A stretch of 64,000 nt of DNA from CBDCCV01 sp965215025. GTDB lineage: Bacteria; Bacteroidota; Rhodothermia; Rhodothermales; Salinibacteraceae. Each line of letters begins with the position of its first letter. Positions within the stretch are counted from its first letter, which is position 1. Both the position numbers and the translations under genes were made by a program. Positions 47,691-56,693 of the stretch are shown here, piece by piece. The notes below the pieces were generated by a model that was not told the origin of the DNA, ran no database searches, and worked only from the letters and a program-made list of their open reading frames with translations. The DNA lies in NCBI GenBank assembly GCA_965215025.1, contig CBDCCV010000002.1, positions 124,001-188,000 of the forward strand, read 5' to 3'.

Positions 47691-49001
47691 TCACCACCCC
47701 ACGCGGCGCTTCGTGGGTGTTTCTTTTTCTTCTCCCCGCTCTGGACGCGGCGGCGGCTGTTGCGCGAGAGGTGCGGCGGGAAGCGGATCTTCCAGCGTGC
47801 CGTCAAGCGTTTCGAGCGCGACATCGGTGTAGTAGAAGGAAAGGATGTCGCGGTAGTCGTAGCCTTGGCGGGCCATCTCGCGGGCGCCGTACTGGCTCAG
47901 CCCCACGCCGTGGCCGTAGCCCCGCCCCTCGAAGACGTACTGATCCCCGCGCCGCTCGGCGTCGAAGAAGGTGCTGCGCAGGCCGTAGCCGCTCGTCTGC
48001 TCGTTGACGAAGAGGCGGAAGGCGTTGGCCTGCATGAGAGCCGAGCGCCCGCCGGGGCCGAGGATTTTTACCGTGCTGACGCGCCCGTCGCGGCTGCGGT
48101 CCTCGATGGTGAAGCCGCGCGCGTCGAAGCCGTGGCGGGCGGAGAGGCGGCTGAGAAGCTCCGAGCGGGCGACGGTGGTGCGCCAGCTTTTGTGCGGCGA
48201 GGCGCCGTCGTACGGATCACGCTTGCCGCGCAGGTAGGGCAGGACCTCGGTGGCGTCCCAGACGTCCTCGTTGTTGGCCGTGTGCCCGCCGCTGGAGGCG
48301 GAGTAGACGGCCTCGATGGGCGCGCCGCGGTGCGTAAGAATCTCGCCACGCGTGCTTTCGGCCGCCTCGCGCGCAACAGGCGTGACCGCCTCCGTGCCGC
48401 CGTACACCTGCGAGCCGACGTGGTCCACGAGGTCGTAGCCAGGGCCGTACTTCTCGGCGTCGTGGAGGGCGTACGTGCGCGCCACGACGGCCATCGCCTT
48501 CGAGCCTTCGAGGTCGTCGAAGCCGTACTCGCCCGCCACCACGCTGGCGACGTACGCTTCCAGCGGCGCCGCGTTGACGAGGTGCAGCGCCTGCGCATCC
48601 GCCGGGTCCGGCGTCAGGGCAAGCGCGCCGGCGTACGTCCGCGCCGACGGGCCGCCCGCGATCTCTACGCTCCAGGCTGCGTCGTCCTCGACCGGCACGA
48701 CGCGCAGCGCTTGGGCGAAGAGGGCGCCCGTCGGCGTCACCACGCGCAGCTCCTCGCCGCGACGGTTCACGGTGATGGCCTCGCCGCGCTCGAGGCGGAA
48801 GAGGGGGCTGCCGGGGTCGCCAGCCAAGAGGTCGAGTGGCCCGCCATCGGCGCGCAAGACGGCCGCGCGCGGCGCCTCGGCGTCGAAGAGGCGCACGCGC
48901 ACGGTGCGCGTTTCATCGGCGTCTGACTGAGCAAGGACCGGCGGCGCAGCGCAGAAAACAAGCAGCACGGCGAGGCCGGCAGTGAGCAAAGGGCGCAGCA
49001 T
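47691..49001 (-). CDS. SpoIID/LytB-domain secreted protein
   Basis: A 436-residue secreted protein. The signal peptide ends APPVLAQ. The SpoIID domain occupies about residues 140-400, with YVASVVAGEYGF, SKAMAVVARTYAL, YSASSGGHTANNEDVW and FEGRGYGHGVGLSQYGAREM as its landmarks. The catalytic Glu is in the VAGEYG motif. SpoIID is a lytic transglycosylase acting on denuded peptidoglycan. In Gram-negative relatives the enzyme probably remodels the cell wall. The C-terminus is Pro/Glu/Arg-rich. Confidence 0.9.
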   Translation of the reverse strand: MLRPLLTAGLAVLLVFCAAPPVLAQSDADETRTVRVRLFDAEAPRAAVLRADGGPLDLLAGDPGSPLFRLERGEAITVNRRGEELRVVTPTGALFAQALRVVPVEDDAAWSVEIAGGPSARTYAGALALTPDPADAQALHLVNAAPLEAYVASVVAGEYGFDDLEGSKAMAVVARTYALHDAEKYGPGYDLVDHVGSQVYGGTEAVTPVAREAAESTRGEILTHRGAPIEAVYSASSGGHTANNEDVWDATEVLPYLRGKRDPYDGASPHKSWRTTVARSELLSRLSARHGFDARGFTIEDRSRDGRVSTVKILGPGGRSALMQANAFRLFVNEQTSGYGLRSTFFDAERRGDQYVFEGRGYGHGVGLSQYGAREMARQGYDYRDILSFYYTDVALETLDGTLEDPLPAAPLAQQPPPRPERGEEKETPTKRRVGW

Positions 49002-49181
49002 GAGGATGGCATTCGGTGGAGAAGAAAACGCTGGCAGGAAGGTAAAAAGCCGGCGCCTCGGCGTCAAAGCGGAGTGCGGGGGGAAGAAATGAGGAAGCAA
49101 AGATTCGGCGGGCGAAGACCGAAGCACGGCGCGCATCGATTCCTCGGCTCATCCTCTCTTCGACTCGTCCATTCTCCACGC

Positions 49182-50015
49182 TCAAAGCACGAGCCGGTCC
49201 TTGAGCCGCTTGGCACGCTCGCGGCTGGCGATGACCTCGTGCCCCGCCGTCAAAACCAGCTTGTAGCGCCCGCTGAACCACGGGATCATCTCGCGGATCG
49301 AGCGCAGCCGCACGATGGCCGAGCGGTGCACGCGCATGAACTCGTCGGGGTTCAACGTCTCCTGGAGCGCGTCGAGCGTGTGGTCGATGACGTGGTGGCG
49401 CAGGCCGCTGCCGGCGCGGCTGCCGTCGTCCTCTTCCGTGTACAGGCGCGTGACGCCGTCCTCGATCTCGACCGAGACGATCTTCTCCACTGGCACGAAG
49501 CGGATGCGGTCGCTGTACGAGATCGAGAGCTGGCGGGGGTAGTGCTGCGCGCCGTCGCCTTCTTCCGCTGATTCCTCCTGCGCATCGATCCAGGCCAGGA
49601 GCTTGCTCAGGCGCTCGCCGGAGGCCTGGCGCAGTGCGGGCTGGCGGCGCAGGCGCTCCACGCGCGCCAAGGCCTCGCGCAGGCGCTCCTTCGAGATGGG
49701 CTTGAGGAGGTAATCGACGGCGTTGGCCTCAAAGGCGCGCAGGGCGTGCTGGTCAAAGGCCGTCGTGAAGATCACCTCGGGCCGGTCCTCGGCGGGGAGC
49801 CGTTCGATCACGTCGAAGCCGTCCAGCTCCGGCATCTGGATGTCGAGGAAGAGCACGTCGGCGGGCGCGGCGCGGAGCTTGTCGAGCACGTCGGCGCCGT
49901 CGGCCGCCTCGCCGACGACGCGGACGCGGCCTTCGTCTTCGAGCGGGCCGAGGAGCTTGCGCAGGCGCCGGCGGGCCAGCGGCTCGTCATCGGCGATCAG
50001 GGCGGTAAGCGGCAT
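49182..50015 (-). CDS. LytTR-family response regulator
   Basis: A 277-residue regulator. The receiver domain has the acidic pair D9-D10 (LIADDEPLA), phospho-acceptor Asp58 (FLDIQMPELDG) and LLKPISKERL with the conserved Lys. The C-terminal LytTR DNA-binding domain contains DRIRFVPVEKIVSVEIEDG and FMRVHRSAIVRL. It follows the sensor kinase gene by about 120 bases, forming a LytS/LytT-like pair. ATG 50015 is correct because the receiver begins at once. The regulon is unknown. Confidence 0.95.
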   Translation of the reverse strand: MPLTALIADDEPLARRRLRKLLGPLEDEGRVRVVGEAADGADVLDKLRAAPADVLFLDIQMPELDGFDVIERLPAEDRPEVIFTTAFDQHALRAFEANAVDYLLKPISKERLREALARVERLRRQPALRQASGERLSKLLAWIDAQEESAEEGDGAQHYPRQLSISYSDRIRFVPVEKIVSVEIEDGVTRLYTEEDDGSRAGSGLRHHVIDHTLDALQETLNPDEFMRVHRSAIVRLRSIREMIPWFSGRYKLVLTAGHEVIASRERAKRLKDRLVL

Positions 50016-50135
50016 GGCGGCGATGAGGTTGTTTTTGAGCGTGCGCGCGAAAGGCTTCGGACTGTACAGAAAGACGACGGACGATGGACGACGTTCGCGG
50101 TCGTCCGTCGTCATCCATCCGTCGTCGCTTCGATG

Positions 50136-52640
50136 TCAAACGCCGTGTGGGGCGGCAAAAAGCGAGGCGGTTTCCTCCGGGACGGGCTGCGCCGGCTCGG
50201 GGAGGATGAGGCGCGCCGCCGTGCCCTCTGGGCTGCTCCGCAGGCGCAGCAGGCCGGGGCGCTCGTAGAGGCGCTCCATCCGCGCCGCCACGTTCCTGAG
50301 GCCGATGCCGAAGAAGCTTCCCGGCGCGGCCGTCTCGCCCTGCCCAAAAAGCGCTGGGATGCCCACGCCGGTGTCTTCTACAAGAATTTCCACGGCGTCG
50401 TTTTCGAGGCGGCGCGCTTCGAGGCGCACCACGCCGCCCGCCCGCGCGGCGGCGATGCCGTGCTTGACGGCGTTCTCCACGAGCGTCTGCACGGCAAACG
50501 CCGGCACGGGGTGCGCGCGCAGCTCGGGCGGCAGCGCCTCCTCCACGCGCAGCTTCTCGCCGAAGCGCGCCTCCTCGATGCGGAGGTAGTGGCCGGCTAA
50601 GGCGAACTCCTCGCCGAGCGTCACGAAAGGTTGGCTGCCGGCCTGGAGCGTGTGGCGGAAGATGGCGGCCAGGTGCTCGACGGTCTCCTCGGCCTCCTCG
50701 GGCCGCTCGGCGATGAGGGCGATGATGGTGTTGAGCGCGTTGAAGAGGAAGTGCGGGTTGATCTGCGCGCGCAGGGCCACGAGTTCGGCCTCGGCGCTTT
50801 CCTTGACGAGCGCCCGCTCGCGCGCGACGAGGCCAAGGCGCTCCACCGCCAGCGCCAGCTGCCCGCTCAAGGAGCGCAAGAGGTCGAGGTCGGCAAGGTT
50901 GTAGACGGCGTGGCGGCCTCTTTTTGGGCCGAGGATGAGCAGGCCGATGGGCTGCCCGTCGCCCATGATGGGGAGGGCTAAGGCGGCGCCGCGCTCGCGC
51001 AGGTGGCGCGCGCGCGGCTCCGGGAGGGCGCTCTCGTTGAGGTCGGCGTGGTCGGCCCAAATGCGGCCCTCGCGCTGGAAAAAGGGCCAGACGCGCTCTA
51101 AGGCGCGCTCGGTCAGGTACGGCGGCTGCGGGCGGAACGAGGCCGAGGCCCACGCTTCGGGCCGTCCGGGCGGGCGCAGAAAGAGCCGCGCCGTCTTCAC
51201 GTCGAAGGCCTCGCCAACGGCCTCGGCGGTCTGGCGTGCGAGGGCGTCGCACGTCATGATCGTGCGCATCTGCTCCTGGAAGCGGCTGAGCATCTGCTGT
51301 GCGCGCTGGCGGTCCGTGGCGAAGACGTGCTCGGCATAGACGCGCATCCGCCGCGCCAGGCGCTCGAAGACGAAGAGGAGCACGATGACGTACAGCCCGC
51401 TCACGACGTTGCGCGAAACGGTCTCCTGCGCGAGGTAGAGGTCGATGACCGAGAGGCCGCCCACGAAGGCGAAGAAGATCAGCCCAAGGACGGTGACGTA
51501 CGTGAGCGCGCGCGTGAGCACCTGCCCGAGCTTGCCGTGGCGCAGCGTCGCGTGCACGACGAGCGCCACGGGCACGACGGAGATCAGCTGCGCGCCGACG
51601 ACGAGCCAGCCCGCCCCGGCGTCCGTCACCGCGCCGAAAAGCGGCACCACGCCCAGCACGGAGAGCGCCATGAAAAGGGCGCCGAAGAAGAGGACGGCGC
51701 TTCCGGCGCGGTTCCAGGCACCGGGCACGCGCGCGGTGCGGTCTATCCCCAAAAGGTAGAAGGCCAGCACCAGCCCGGCCGCCGCCGCGATGTAGCAGCA
51801 GGCGTAGAAGAGGATGGGCGCGACGAGGCTGCTGGCCGTAAGCGGCCCGAGCGCGCCGCGCAGCGTAGCCGCGAGCGCCGCGATGCCGAGCACCACGGCC
51901 GGCGCGTACACCAAAAACGTAAGCCGCCAAGGCCCCACGCCGATGGCCCGGTGCGTATCCACGAGCACCTTGTGCACCAAGAGCGCCGGGAAGCTCACCC
52001 AGCCCACCAGCCCGACGAGCGTGAGCGCGCGCGACAGCCCCGCGTACGTCCCCATCACCGGCGGCGGTCCGAGCAGCTCCACGAGCATCAGCCGCAAAAA
52101 CGTCCCCACCACCCAGCACGCCGAGGCGCCGATGAGGACGAGCGAGAACCGCGCCCGCTTGCTCCGCCGCGCCAGCGGACCCACGATGACGAGGCCGAGC
52201 ACGTGGAAAAACGCGCTCACGGCAAAGCCCCAGAGCGAGAACGTCCACAGCGCATTCGAGAGCGGATAGAGGAAGGGCGGATAGCGCGTAAACGTGACGC
52301 GCGCCTCGGCGAACTGCTCTCCGCGGCGCACGTAGTAGGCGCGCGTGTTGCCGGGCGGGATGCTCCCGACGGCCGCCTGCACGTCCTCGACGTTGAAGTA
52401 CTGCTGGTAGGAGAGCATGTAAAACACGTCGCCCGCGCGCAGGCCGGCCCGCGCCGCCGGACTCTGCGGGAAGACGTACGCCGCTGTGATGACGCCGTCC
52501 TCGTCTTCTTCCCACACCACCCCGTCGAAGCTGCGCGCGGGCGCCTCGGCGGCTGAGCCGGCCACCTGCACCACCTGCGCCCAGTCCGCCACGGTGCGCC
52601 CGAGCGAGAAGAGCGCCACGAGCGGCAAGAGCACCACCAC
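50136..52640 (-). CDS. LytS-type sensor histidine kinase with N-terminal PDZ domain
   Basis: An 834-residue membrane kinase. After one N-terminal helix a PDZ-like segment (about 40-110; PQSPAARAGLRAGDVFYML) faces the periplasm. About eight membrane helices (about 125-430), a GAF-like domain (about 455-600) and a PF06580-type kinase domain follow, with QINPHFLFNALN (phospho-acceptor His630) and VENAVKHGI, DTGVGIP and GIGLRNV of the ATPase. It pairs with the adjacent LytTR regulator. The start is GTG 52640, just after an in-frame TAA; no ATG is available. Confidence 0.92.
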   Translation of the reverse strand: MVVLLPLVALFSLGRTVADWAQVVQVAGSAAEAPARSFDGVVWEEDEDGVITAAYVFPQSPAARAGLRAGDVFYMLSYQQYFNVEDVQAAVGSIPPGNTRAYYVRRGEQFAEARVTFTRYPPFLYPLSNALWTFSLWGFAVSAFFHVLGLVIVGPLARRSKRARFSLVLIGASACWVVGTFLRLMLVELLGPPPVMGTYAGLSRALTLVGLVGWVSFPALLVHKVLVDTHRAIGVGPWRLTFLVYAPAVVLGIAALAATLRGALGPLTASSLVAPILFYACCYIAAAAGLVLAFYLLGIDRTARVPGAWNRAGSAVLFFGALFMALSVLGVVPLFGAVTDAGAGWLVVGAQLISVVPVALVVHATLRHGKLGQVLTRALTYVTVLGLIFFAFVGGLSVIDLYLAQETVSRNVVSGLYVIVLLFVFERLARRMRVYAEHVFATDRQRAQQMLSRFQEQMRTIMTCDALARQTAEAVGEAFDVKTARLFLRPPGRPEAWASASFRPQPPYLTERALERVWPFFQREGRIWADHADLNESALPEPRARHLRERGAALALPIMGDGQPIGLLILGPKRGRHAVYNLADLDLLRSLSGQLALAVERLGLVARERALVKESAEAELVALRAQINPHFLFNALNTIIALIAERPEEAEETVEHLAAIFRHTLQAGSQPFVTLGEEFALAGHYLRIEEARFGEKLRVEEALPPELRAHPVPAFAVQTLVENAVKHGIAAARAGGVVRLEARRLENDAVEILVEDTGVGIPALFGQGETAAPGSFFGIGLRNVAARMERLYERPGLLRLRSSPEGTAARLILPEPAQPVPEETASLFAAPHGV

Positions 52641-52933
52641 GGCGCGTGTTATGTAAACGAATCGTCTCAGCGTCTGGAGGTCTGGCTCATCGGAAGGTTT
52701 AGCGCGTCCAAACGGGCGCGGTCAGAAGGAACGGCATGGCGGGGGGCCGGGCGCTCCAGATGAGGAGCGCACATGCTGCCATCCAAATCCGAAGATGAAG
52801 CGCCTCCCCGCAAAAGATCCACCCATTGCAGGCGAACGGCCCGTCGCGTCCACCGAGCGGTGCGCTGCCGGCGCTCATCGGTACGCCGGGGCCGCTGCTT
52901 TTCTCCCATCTGCAACAAATACAGCGAACAAGA

Positions 52934-53725
52934 ATGCTCATCGACACGCACGCGCACGTCTACCTGGAACAGTTCGACGAGGACCGCGAGGCCGTCCTGA
53001 GCCGCGCGCGTGAGGCCGGCGTCGCGGTTGTCGTCCTTCCGGCCATTGACGTGGCCTCCATCCGCGAGGCCGTGCGGCTGTGCGGCCGGCACGACGGCCT
53101 CTACGCCATGGCCGCGCTCCACCCCTCCGAGACGAAGGAGGCTACGGCGTCGGATTTCGACCAGGTGGCCGCGTGGTGCGATCACGAGAAGGTCGTGGCC
53201 GTGGGCGAGAGCGGCCTGGACCATTACTGGGACCGCTCGTTCGACGAAAGGCAGGAGGCGTTTTTCCGCCAGCACGTCCGCCTCGCCATCGAGAAGGACC
53301 TCCCGCTCGTCATCCACAACCGCGAGGCCACCGAGGACGTCCTGCGCGTCCTCGAAAGCGAGCGCGCCGCCGCGGAAAATCCGGAGCGCCTGCGCGGCAT
53401 CCTCCACTGTTTCGTAGACGACGCCGAGGTGGCCGAGCGTGCCGCCGATCTGGGCTTTCTCATCGGCCTCGGCGGCATCCTCACGTTCAAGAACAGCGGT
53501 CTGGCCGAGCGGATCCGTGACGTGCCCCTGGAGCAGATCGTCCTCGAAACGGACGCGCCGTACCTCGCCCCCGAGCCAAACCGCGGCAAGCGCAACGAGC
53601 CGGCCTACGTCCGCCACGTCGCCGAGAAGCTCGCCGAGGCGAAAGGCCTCCCGCTCGAAGAGGTCGCCCGCGCCACCACCCAAAACGCCCGGCGGATCTA
53701 CGGCCTGGACGAGCCTCCGGCTTGA
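52934..53725 (+). CDS. tatD: TatD-family hydrolase
   Basis: A 263-residue TIM-barrel metallohydrolase. MLIDTHAHVYLEQF supplies His6 and His8, VAVGESGLDHYW the conserved Glu, LVIHNREATED and ILHCFVDD further His ligands, and VLETDAPYLAPEPNRGKRNE the Asp of the active site. TatD proteins are 3'-5' DNA exonucleases or D-aminoacyl-tRNA-related hydrolases; nuclease is the usual call. ATG 52934 begins the first strand. Confidence 0.93.
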   Translation: MLIDTHAHVYLEQFDEDREAVLSRAREAGVAVVVLPAIDVASIREAVRLCGRHDGLYAMAALHPSETKEATASDFDQVAAWCDHEKVVAVGESGLDHYWDRSFDERQEAFFRQHVRLAIEKDLPLVIHNREATEDVLRVLESERAAAENPERLRGILHCFVDDAEVAERAADLGFLIGLGGILTFKNSGLAERIRDVPLEQIVLETDAPYLAPEPNRGKRNEPAYVRHVAEKLAEAKGLPLEEVARATTQNARRIYGLDEPPA

Positions 53726-53735
53726 GCAGCGCGGC

Positions 53736-53885
53736 GTGACGCCTATCGCGTTGCATGAACCCGAACCAGCGCTCGCAAACCGTCCCCTGCGCAAGGTGCG
53801 GGCGTGGATCGAACTGGACGAGGAAGCGTTGATGAAGCGTTGGGAAAAGGCTTCGCAGAACCACCCCATAAGCCGATTTGACTGA
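53736..53885 (+). pseudogene. DUF4160-like C-terminal stub
   Basis: A 49-residue frame from GTG 53736 to TGA 53885. LRKVRAWIELDEEALMKRWE resembles the C-terminal half of DUF4160 proteins, which usually form a two-gene module with DUF2442. The N-terminal half, including the usual start of DUF4160, is missing. Its stop overlaps the start of the DUF2442 gene (TGATG), the arrangement expected of an intact pair, so this looks like a truncated first gene. Confidence 0.5.
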
Positions 53886-54139
53886 TGCCGTCCGCCCCGC
53901 ACATCCGAGAAGCCGAGCCGCACGACGACCACACGCTCACCTTCGAGAACAGAGAAGAGCGCTGGTTCGACATGCAACCCTACCTGCGTACGCCGGTGTT
54001 CGCCCCGCTCGCCAGCCTGGACCTGTTCCGGCAGGTAGAAGTCGTACGCGGCTCGCTCGAATGGCCCGGCGAGCGGGACCTGGCGTACGACTCGCTCTAC
54101 GCAGAGTCCGTGCCGCTGGAGGAAAACGTGCGCGAGTGA
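53885..54139 (+). CDS. DUF2442-family protein
   Basis: An 84-residue protein. LTFENREERWFDMQPYLRTP, VFAPLASLDLFRQVEVVRG and WPGERDLAYDSLYAES match the DUF2442 pattern. DUF2442 is often paired with DUF4160, and together they are suspected toxin-antitoxin-like modules. Its start overlaps the stop of the DUF4160 stub. Without an intact partner its function may be lost or altered. Confidence 0.75.
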   Translation: MPSAPHIREAEPHDDHTLTFENREERWFDMQPYLRTPVFAPLASLDLFRQVEVVRGSLEWPGERDLAYDSLYAESVPLEENVRE

Positions 54140-54165
54140 TAGCGGCTTGACGTGGAGAATGCGCG

Positions 54166-54327
54166 CTACTCCGCGGACCCGTACGGCGCCACCTGCTCGG
54201 CCTCCTCGCCAGAAGCCGGGAGGAAGCGGACGGCCTGCCCGCCGCCGGGCGCCAGCCGCAGCTTCATCACCGTCCGGCTCGTGACGAGCGCCCTGGTGAT
54301 GTCGGTGGCCGTGGCGTTCGTCTCTCA
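54166..54327 (-). pseudogene. Untranslated C-terminal tail of the GH97 gene
   Basis: In the same frame as the GH97 gene, immediately after its TGA (54327-54325), the sequence reads ETNATATDITRALVTSRTV, then MKLRLAPGGGQAVRFLPA and on to a TAG at 54168-54166, 52 codons later. This is the expected end of a GH97 protein, whose preceding motif is normally DADWETN-like; the Trp codon is TGA here. Confidence 0.75.
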
Positions 54328-56244
54328 ATCGGCGTCGGGGGCGTCGGCGTAGATCTCGGCGACGTAGGGCTGGCCCGGCTCCAGGAAGTAGAGCGGCGCG
54401 GTGAGCGTGCGGCCAATCCCGTCGGTGATGGCGCCGAGGTACCAGTCCTGGCTGTTGCGGTCCTTCCGCGCGAGGGTGACGTAGTCGCCGATGGCGGCGT
54501 GGAGGACGAGCGTGGTGTCCCAATCGGCCGGGACGTCTTTGATGAACTGGAAGGCGTCCGGGCGCGCCTCGTAGTTTTCGGGGAGGTCCGCCACCATCTG
54601 GAGCGGGCTGTACAAGACGACGTAGAGGGCGAGCTGCTTCGCCAGCGTGGTGGGGACGTGGTTGGCCCCCTCGCCCGTGGCATCTAAGTCGAAGATGCCG
54701 GGCGTAAAATCCATCGGGCCGGCGAGCATCCGCGTAAAGGGGAGGACCGTCGTGTGCTCGGGGCCGTTGCCGCCGCCGCCGGGCGAGTTGTACTCCTGCC
54801 CGCGGGCGCCCTCGCGCGTCATGAAGTTCGGGTACGTGCGCCGCAGGCCCGTCGGCTTGATCGGCTCGTGCGCGTTGATGGCGATCCGGTGCTCGGCGGC
54901 TGTCTCGGCCACGCGCTGGAAGTGGCGCACCATGTACTGCCCGTGGTGCCACTCGTAGAGCGTGTCGCCGTCGGCACCCGTCCGCTCAATGTCCTGGCCG
55001 AAGTCCACGTACCCCGTCTTCACCGAGCGCACGCCGAGGTCTTCGTAAAGAGCAAAGGCGGTGTCCATCTGCGCCTCGTAGTTTTCAATGGCGCCCGCCG
55101 TCTCGTGGTGGCCGATAAGGCGCGTCCCCTGCTCGCGGGCGTAGCGGGCCACCTCTTCGAGGTCGAAGTCTGGGTACGCCTCAGTAAAGGAGAAGCCCTG
55201 CTCGTTCTCGAGCCAGTCGCCGTCCCAGCCCACGTTCCAGCCCTCGACGAGCACGCCGTCGAACCCGTGCTCGGCAGCAAAATCAATGTAGCGCTTGGCG
55301 TTCTCGGTCGTGGCGCCGTGCTCCGGCCCCGACGCCCACGTCGCCTGGCCCAAGTGCATCGCCCACCAGATGCCGATGTACTTCCCCGGCTCAGCCCACG
55401 CGACGTCGCCGAGCGCGTTCGGCTCGTTGAGGTTGAGGATGAGGTGGTCCGTGAGGAGGTCGCCCGCCGTGTCGCCGATCTGAATGGTGCGCCAGGGCGT
55501 GTGGTGCGGCGCCGTGGCGCGCACCTTGACGCCGTCAGACCAGGGCACGAGGTCGGCGGTGAGCGTGGTCGAGTCGGTGCGGGCGAGCGTCATGGAGGCG
55601 TAGTCGGTGAGGGCGGCCTCGTGGATGCTCAAGAAAAGGCCGTCTTCGGTCTCCATCGTGAGCGGCGTGTGCACGGTGTCGATCTCGGCCAGGGGCAAGC
55701 GCGTGTAGAGGTACTCGTAGCGGTTGCGCCTGTAGGCGGGGATGTGCCACGCCGTGGCTTCGGTGGCGAGAGCGAACTCCGTTTGCTCGTCCATGACGAC
55801 GAGGCTGTCGAGCGCCGCCTGCTCCGGCCACTCGTAGCGGAAGCCGAGGCCGCCCTCGTACACGCGGAAGACGACGGCCATCTGCCGGCTCGGCGCCTCG
55901 TTTTCTTCGAGCAGCACGCGCAGCTCGTTGTAGCGGTTGCGGATGAGGCGCTGCTCGCCCCAGGGCTGCGTCCACGTCGTGTCCACCGAGCGGCGCGCGC
56001 TATCGGCCACGACGAGGCCCGGCCCGAGCGGCGGCGCATCCGCGAACTCAAAGCCGAGCCGCGAGGGGTTGAGCACGGCCCGCCCAAGCCGCTCGACCTG
56101 GTAGAGCGGCGCCTCGCCGTCGAGCGTGAACGTGACGCGGAGGGTGCCGTCCGGTGAGGCCACGCTAAGCGGCTGCGCGGCGGCGGGCGCGCTCATGAGG
56201 AGGAAGAGCAAGGCGAGGAGGGGGCGGCGTAGCATTGTGTTCAT
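54325..56244 (-). CDS. GH97-family glycosidase, C-terminus cut by an in-frame TGA
   Basis: A 639-residue protein as written, 692 if the TGA is read through. A signal peptide ends APAAAQ. The N-terminal beta-sandwich (about 25-270) starts VASPDGTLRVTF. The barrel holds KYIGIWWAMHLGQATW, DGVLVEGWNVGWDGDW, EWHHGQYMVRHF, INAHEPIKPTGLRRTYPN and GPMDFTPGIFD, the landmarks of SusB-like GH97 alpha-glucosidases/galactosidases with calcium-dependent catalysis. The C-terminal sheet is cut at DAPDAD. Starts at 56244 and 56235 are both plausible; 56244 was taken. Activity of the truncated form is uncertain. Confidence 0.85.
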   Translation of the reverse strand: MNTMLRRPLLALLFLLMSAPAAAQPLSVASPDGTLRVTFTLDGEAPLYQVERLGRAVLNPSRLGFEFADAPPLGPGLVVADSARRSVDTTWTQPWGEQRLIRNRYNELRVLLEENEAPSRQMAVVFRVYEGGLGFRYEWPEQAALDSLVVMDEQTEFALATEATAWHIPAYRRNRYEYLYTRLPLAEIDTVHTPLTMETEDGLFLSIHEAALTDYASMTLARTDSTTLTADLVPWSDGVKVRATAPHHTPWRTIQIGDTAGDLLTDHLILNLNEPNALGDVAWAEPGKYIGIWWAMHLGQATWASGPEHGATTENAKRYIDFAAEHGFDGVLVEGWNVGWDGDWLENEQGFSFTEAYPDFDLEEVARYAREQGTRLIGHHETAGAIENYEAQMDTAFALYEDLGVRSVKTGYVDFGQDIERTGADGDTLYEWHHGQYMVRHFQRVAETAAEHRIAINAHEPIKPTGLRRTYPNFMTREGARGQEYNSPGGGGNGPEHTTVLPFTRMLAGPMDFTPGIFDLDATGEGANHVPTTLAKQLALYVVLYSPLQMVADLPENYEARPDAFQFIKDVPADWDTTLVLHAAIGDYVTLARKDRNSQDWYLGAITDGIGRTLTAPLYFLEPGQPYVAEIYADAPDAD

Positions 56245-56270
56245 GAGGTGTATGGTGTCCACATTGCGGC

Positions 56271-56693
56271 CTACGGTGCCTTTAGCGCTTCCAGGAACGG
56301 CACTGGCTTCATGATCGAGATGCCTCGGTACGGGTGGAGCACGAGCAGGTCCGAGTCGCTGCTGATCAGCACGTCGGCCTCGCCGTCGAGCGCCAGTTCG
56401 AGAAACTTGTCATCGTCTGGGTCGCGGCAGTCCGCTACGGTGGTGGTGACCTCGACGAAGAGCATCAGTTCTTCCAGCCAGTTCAGAAAGTCCGCCCGCG
56501 CTTCTGGATCAAGGTAGCGGTTGAACTTCGGCCGGCGCAGGCGGCTCGTCAACTCCGCGAAGGTGGCCAGCGAGGTGAGAAGTTCACCGTGGAGGCCGGC
56601 TTGAACCAAAGCGGCGCGAGGCTTGCCGCCGGGTGTGAGCGCGGCGCTGATGACCGTGCTCGAATCGAAGACGAAGCGCCGCCACTCAGTCAT
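56271..56693 (-). CDS. PIN-domain toxin
   Basis: A PIN-domain ribonuclease-like protein of about 140 residues. FVFDSSTVISAAL carries the first Asp, LTSRLRRP is the N-terminal helix, and DCRDPDDDKFLELAL with DVLISSDSDLL carries the other acids of the nuclease site. It resembles the COG1569 toxin group. ATG 56693 overlaps the antitoxin's last codons by 8 bases, so translation is coupled. Antitoxin first, toxin second is the usual order. Confidence 0.85.
   Translation of the reverse strand: MTEWRRFVFDSSTVISAALTPGGKPRAALVQAGLHGELLTSLATFAELTSRLRRPKFNRYLDPEARADFLNWLEELMLFVEVTTTVADCRDPDDDKFLELALDGEADVLISSDSDLLVLHPYRGISIMKPVPFLEALKAP

Noticed and set aside
52641..52933. A longer N-terminus for the sensor kinase, starting at an ATG near 52687
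   Set aside because: That ATG frame ends after seven codons (MSQTSRR). Joining it to the kinase would need two frameshifts, and the GTG at 52640 suffices.
54152..54352. Small plus-strand frame opposite the GH97 tail
   Set aside because: The minus strand here reads as the natural continuation of GH97. The plus frame has no recognisable features.
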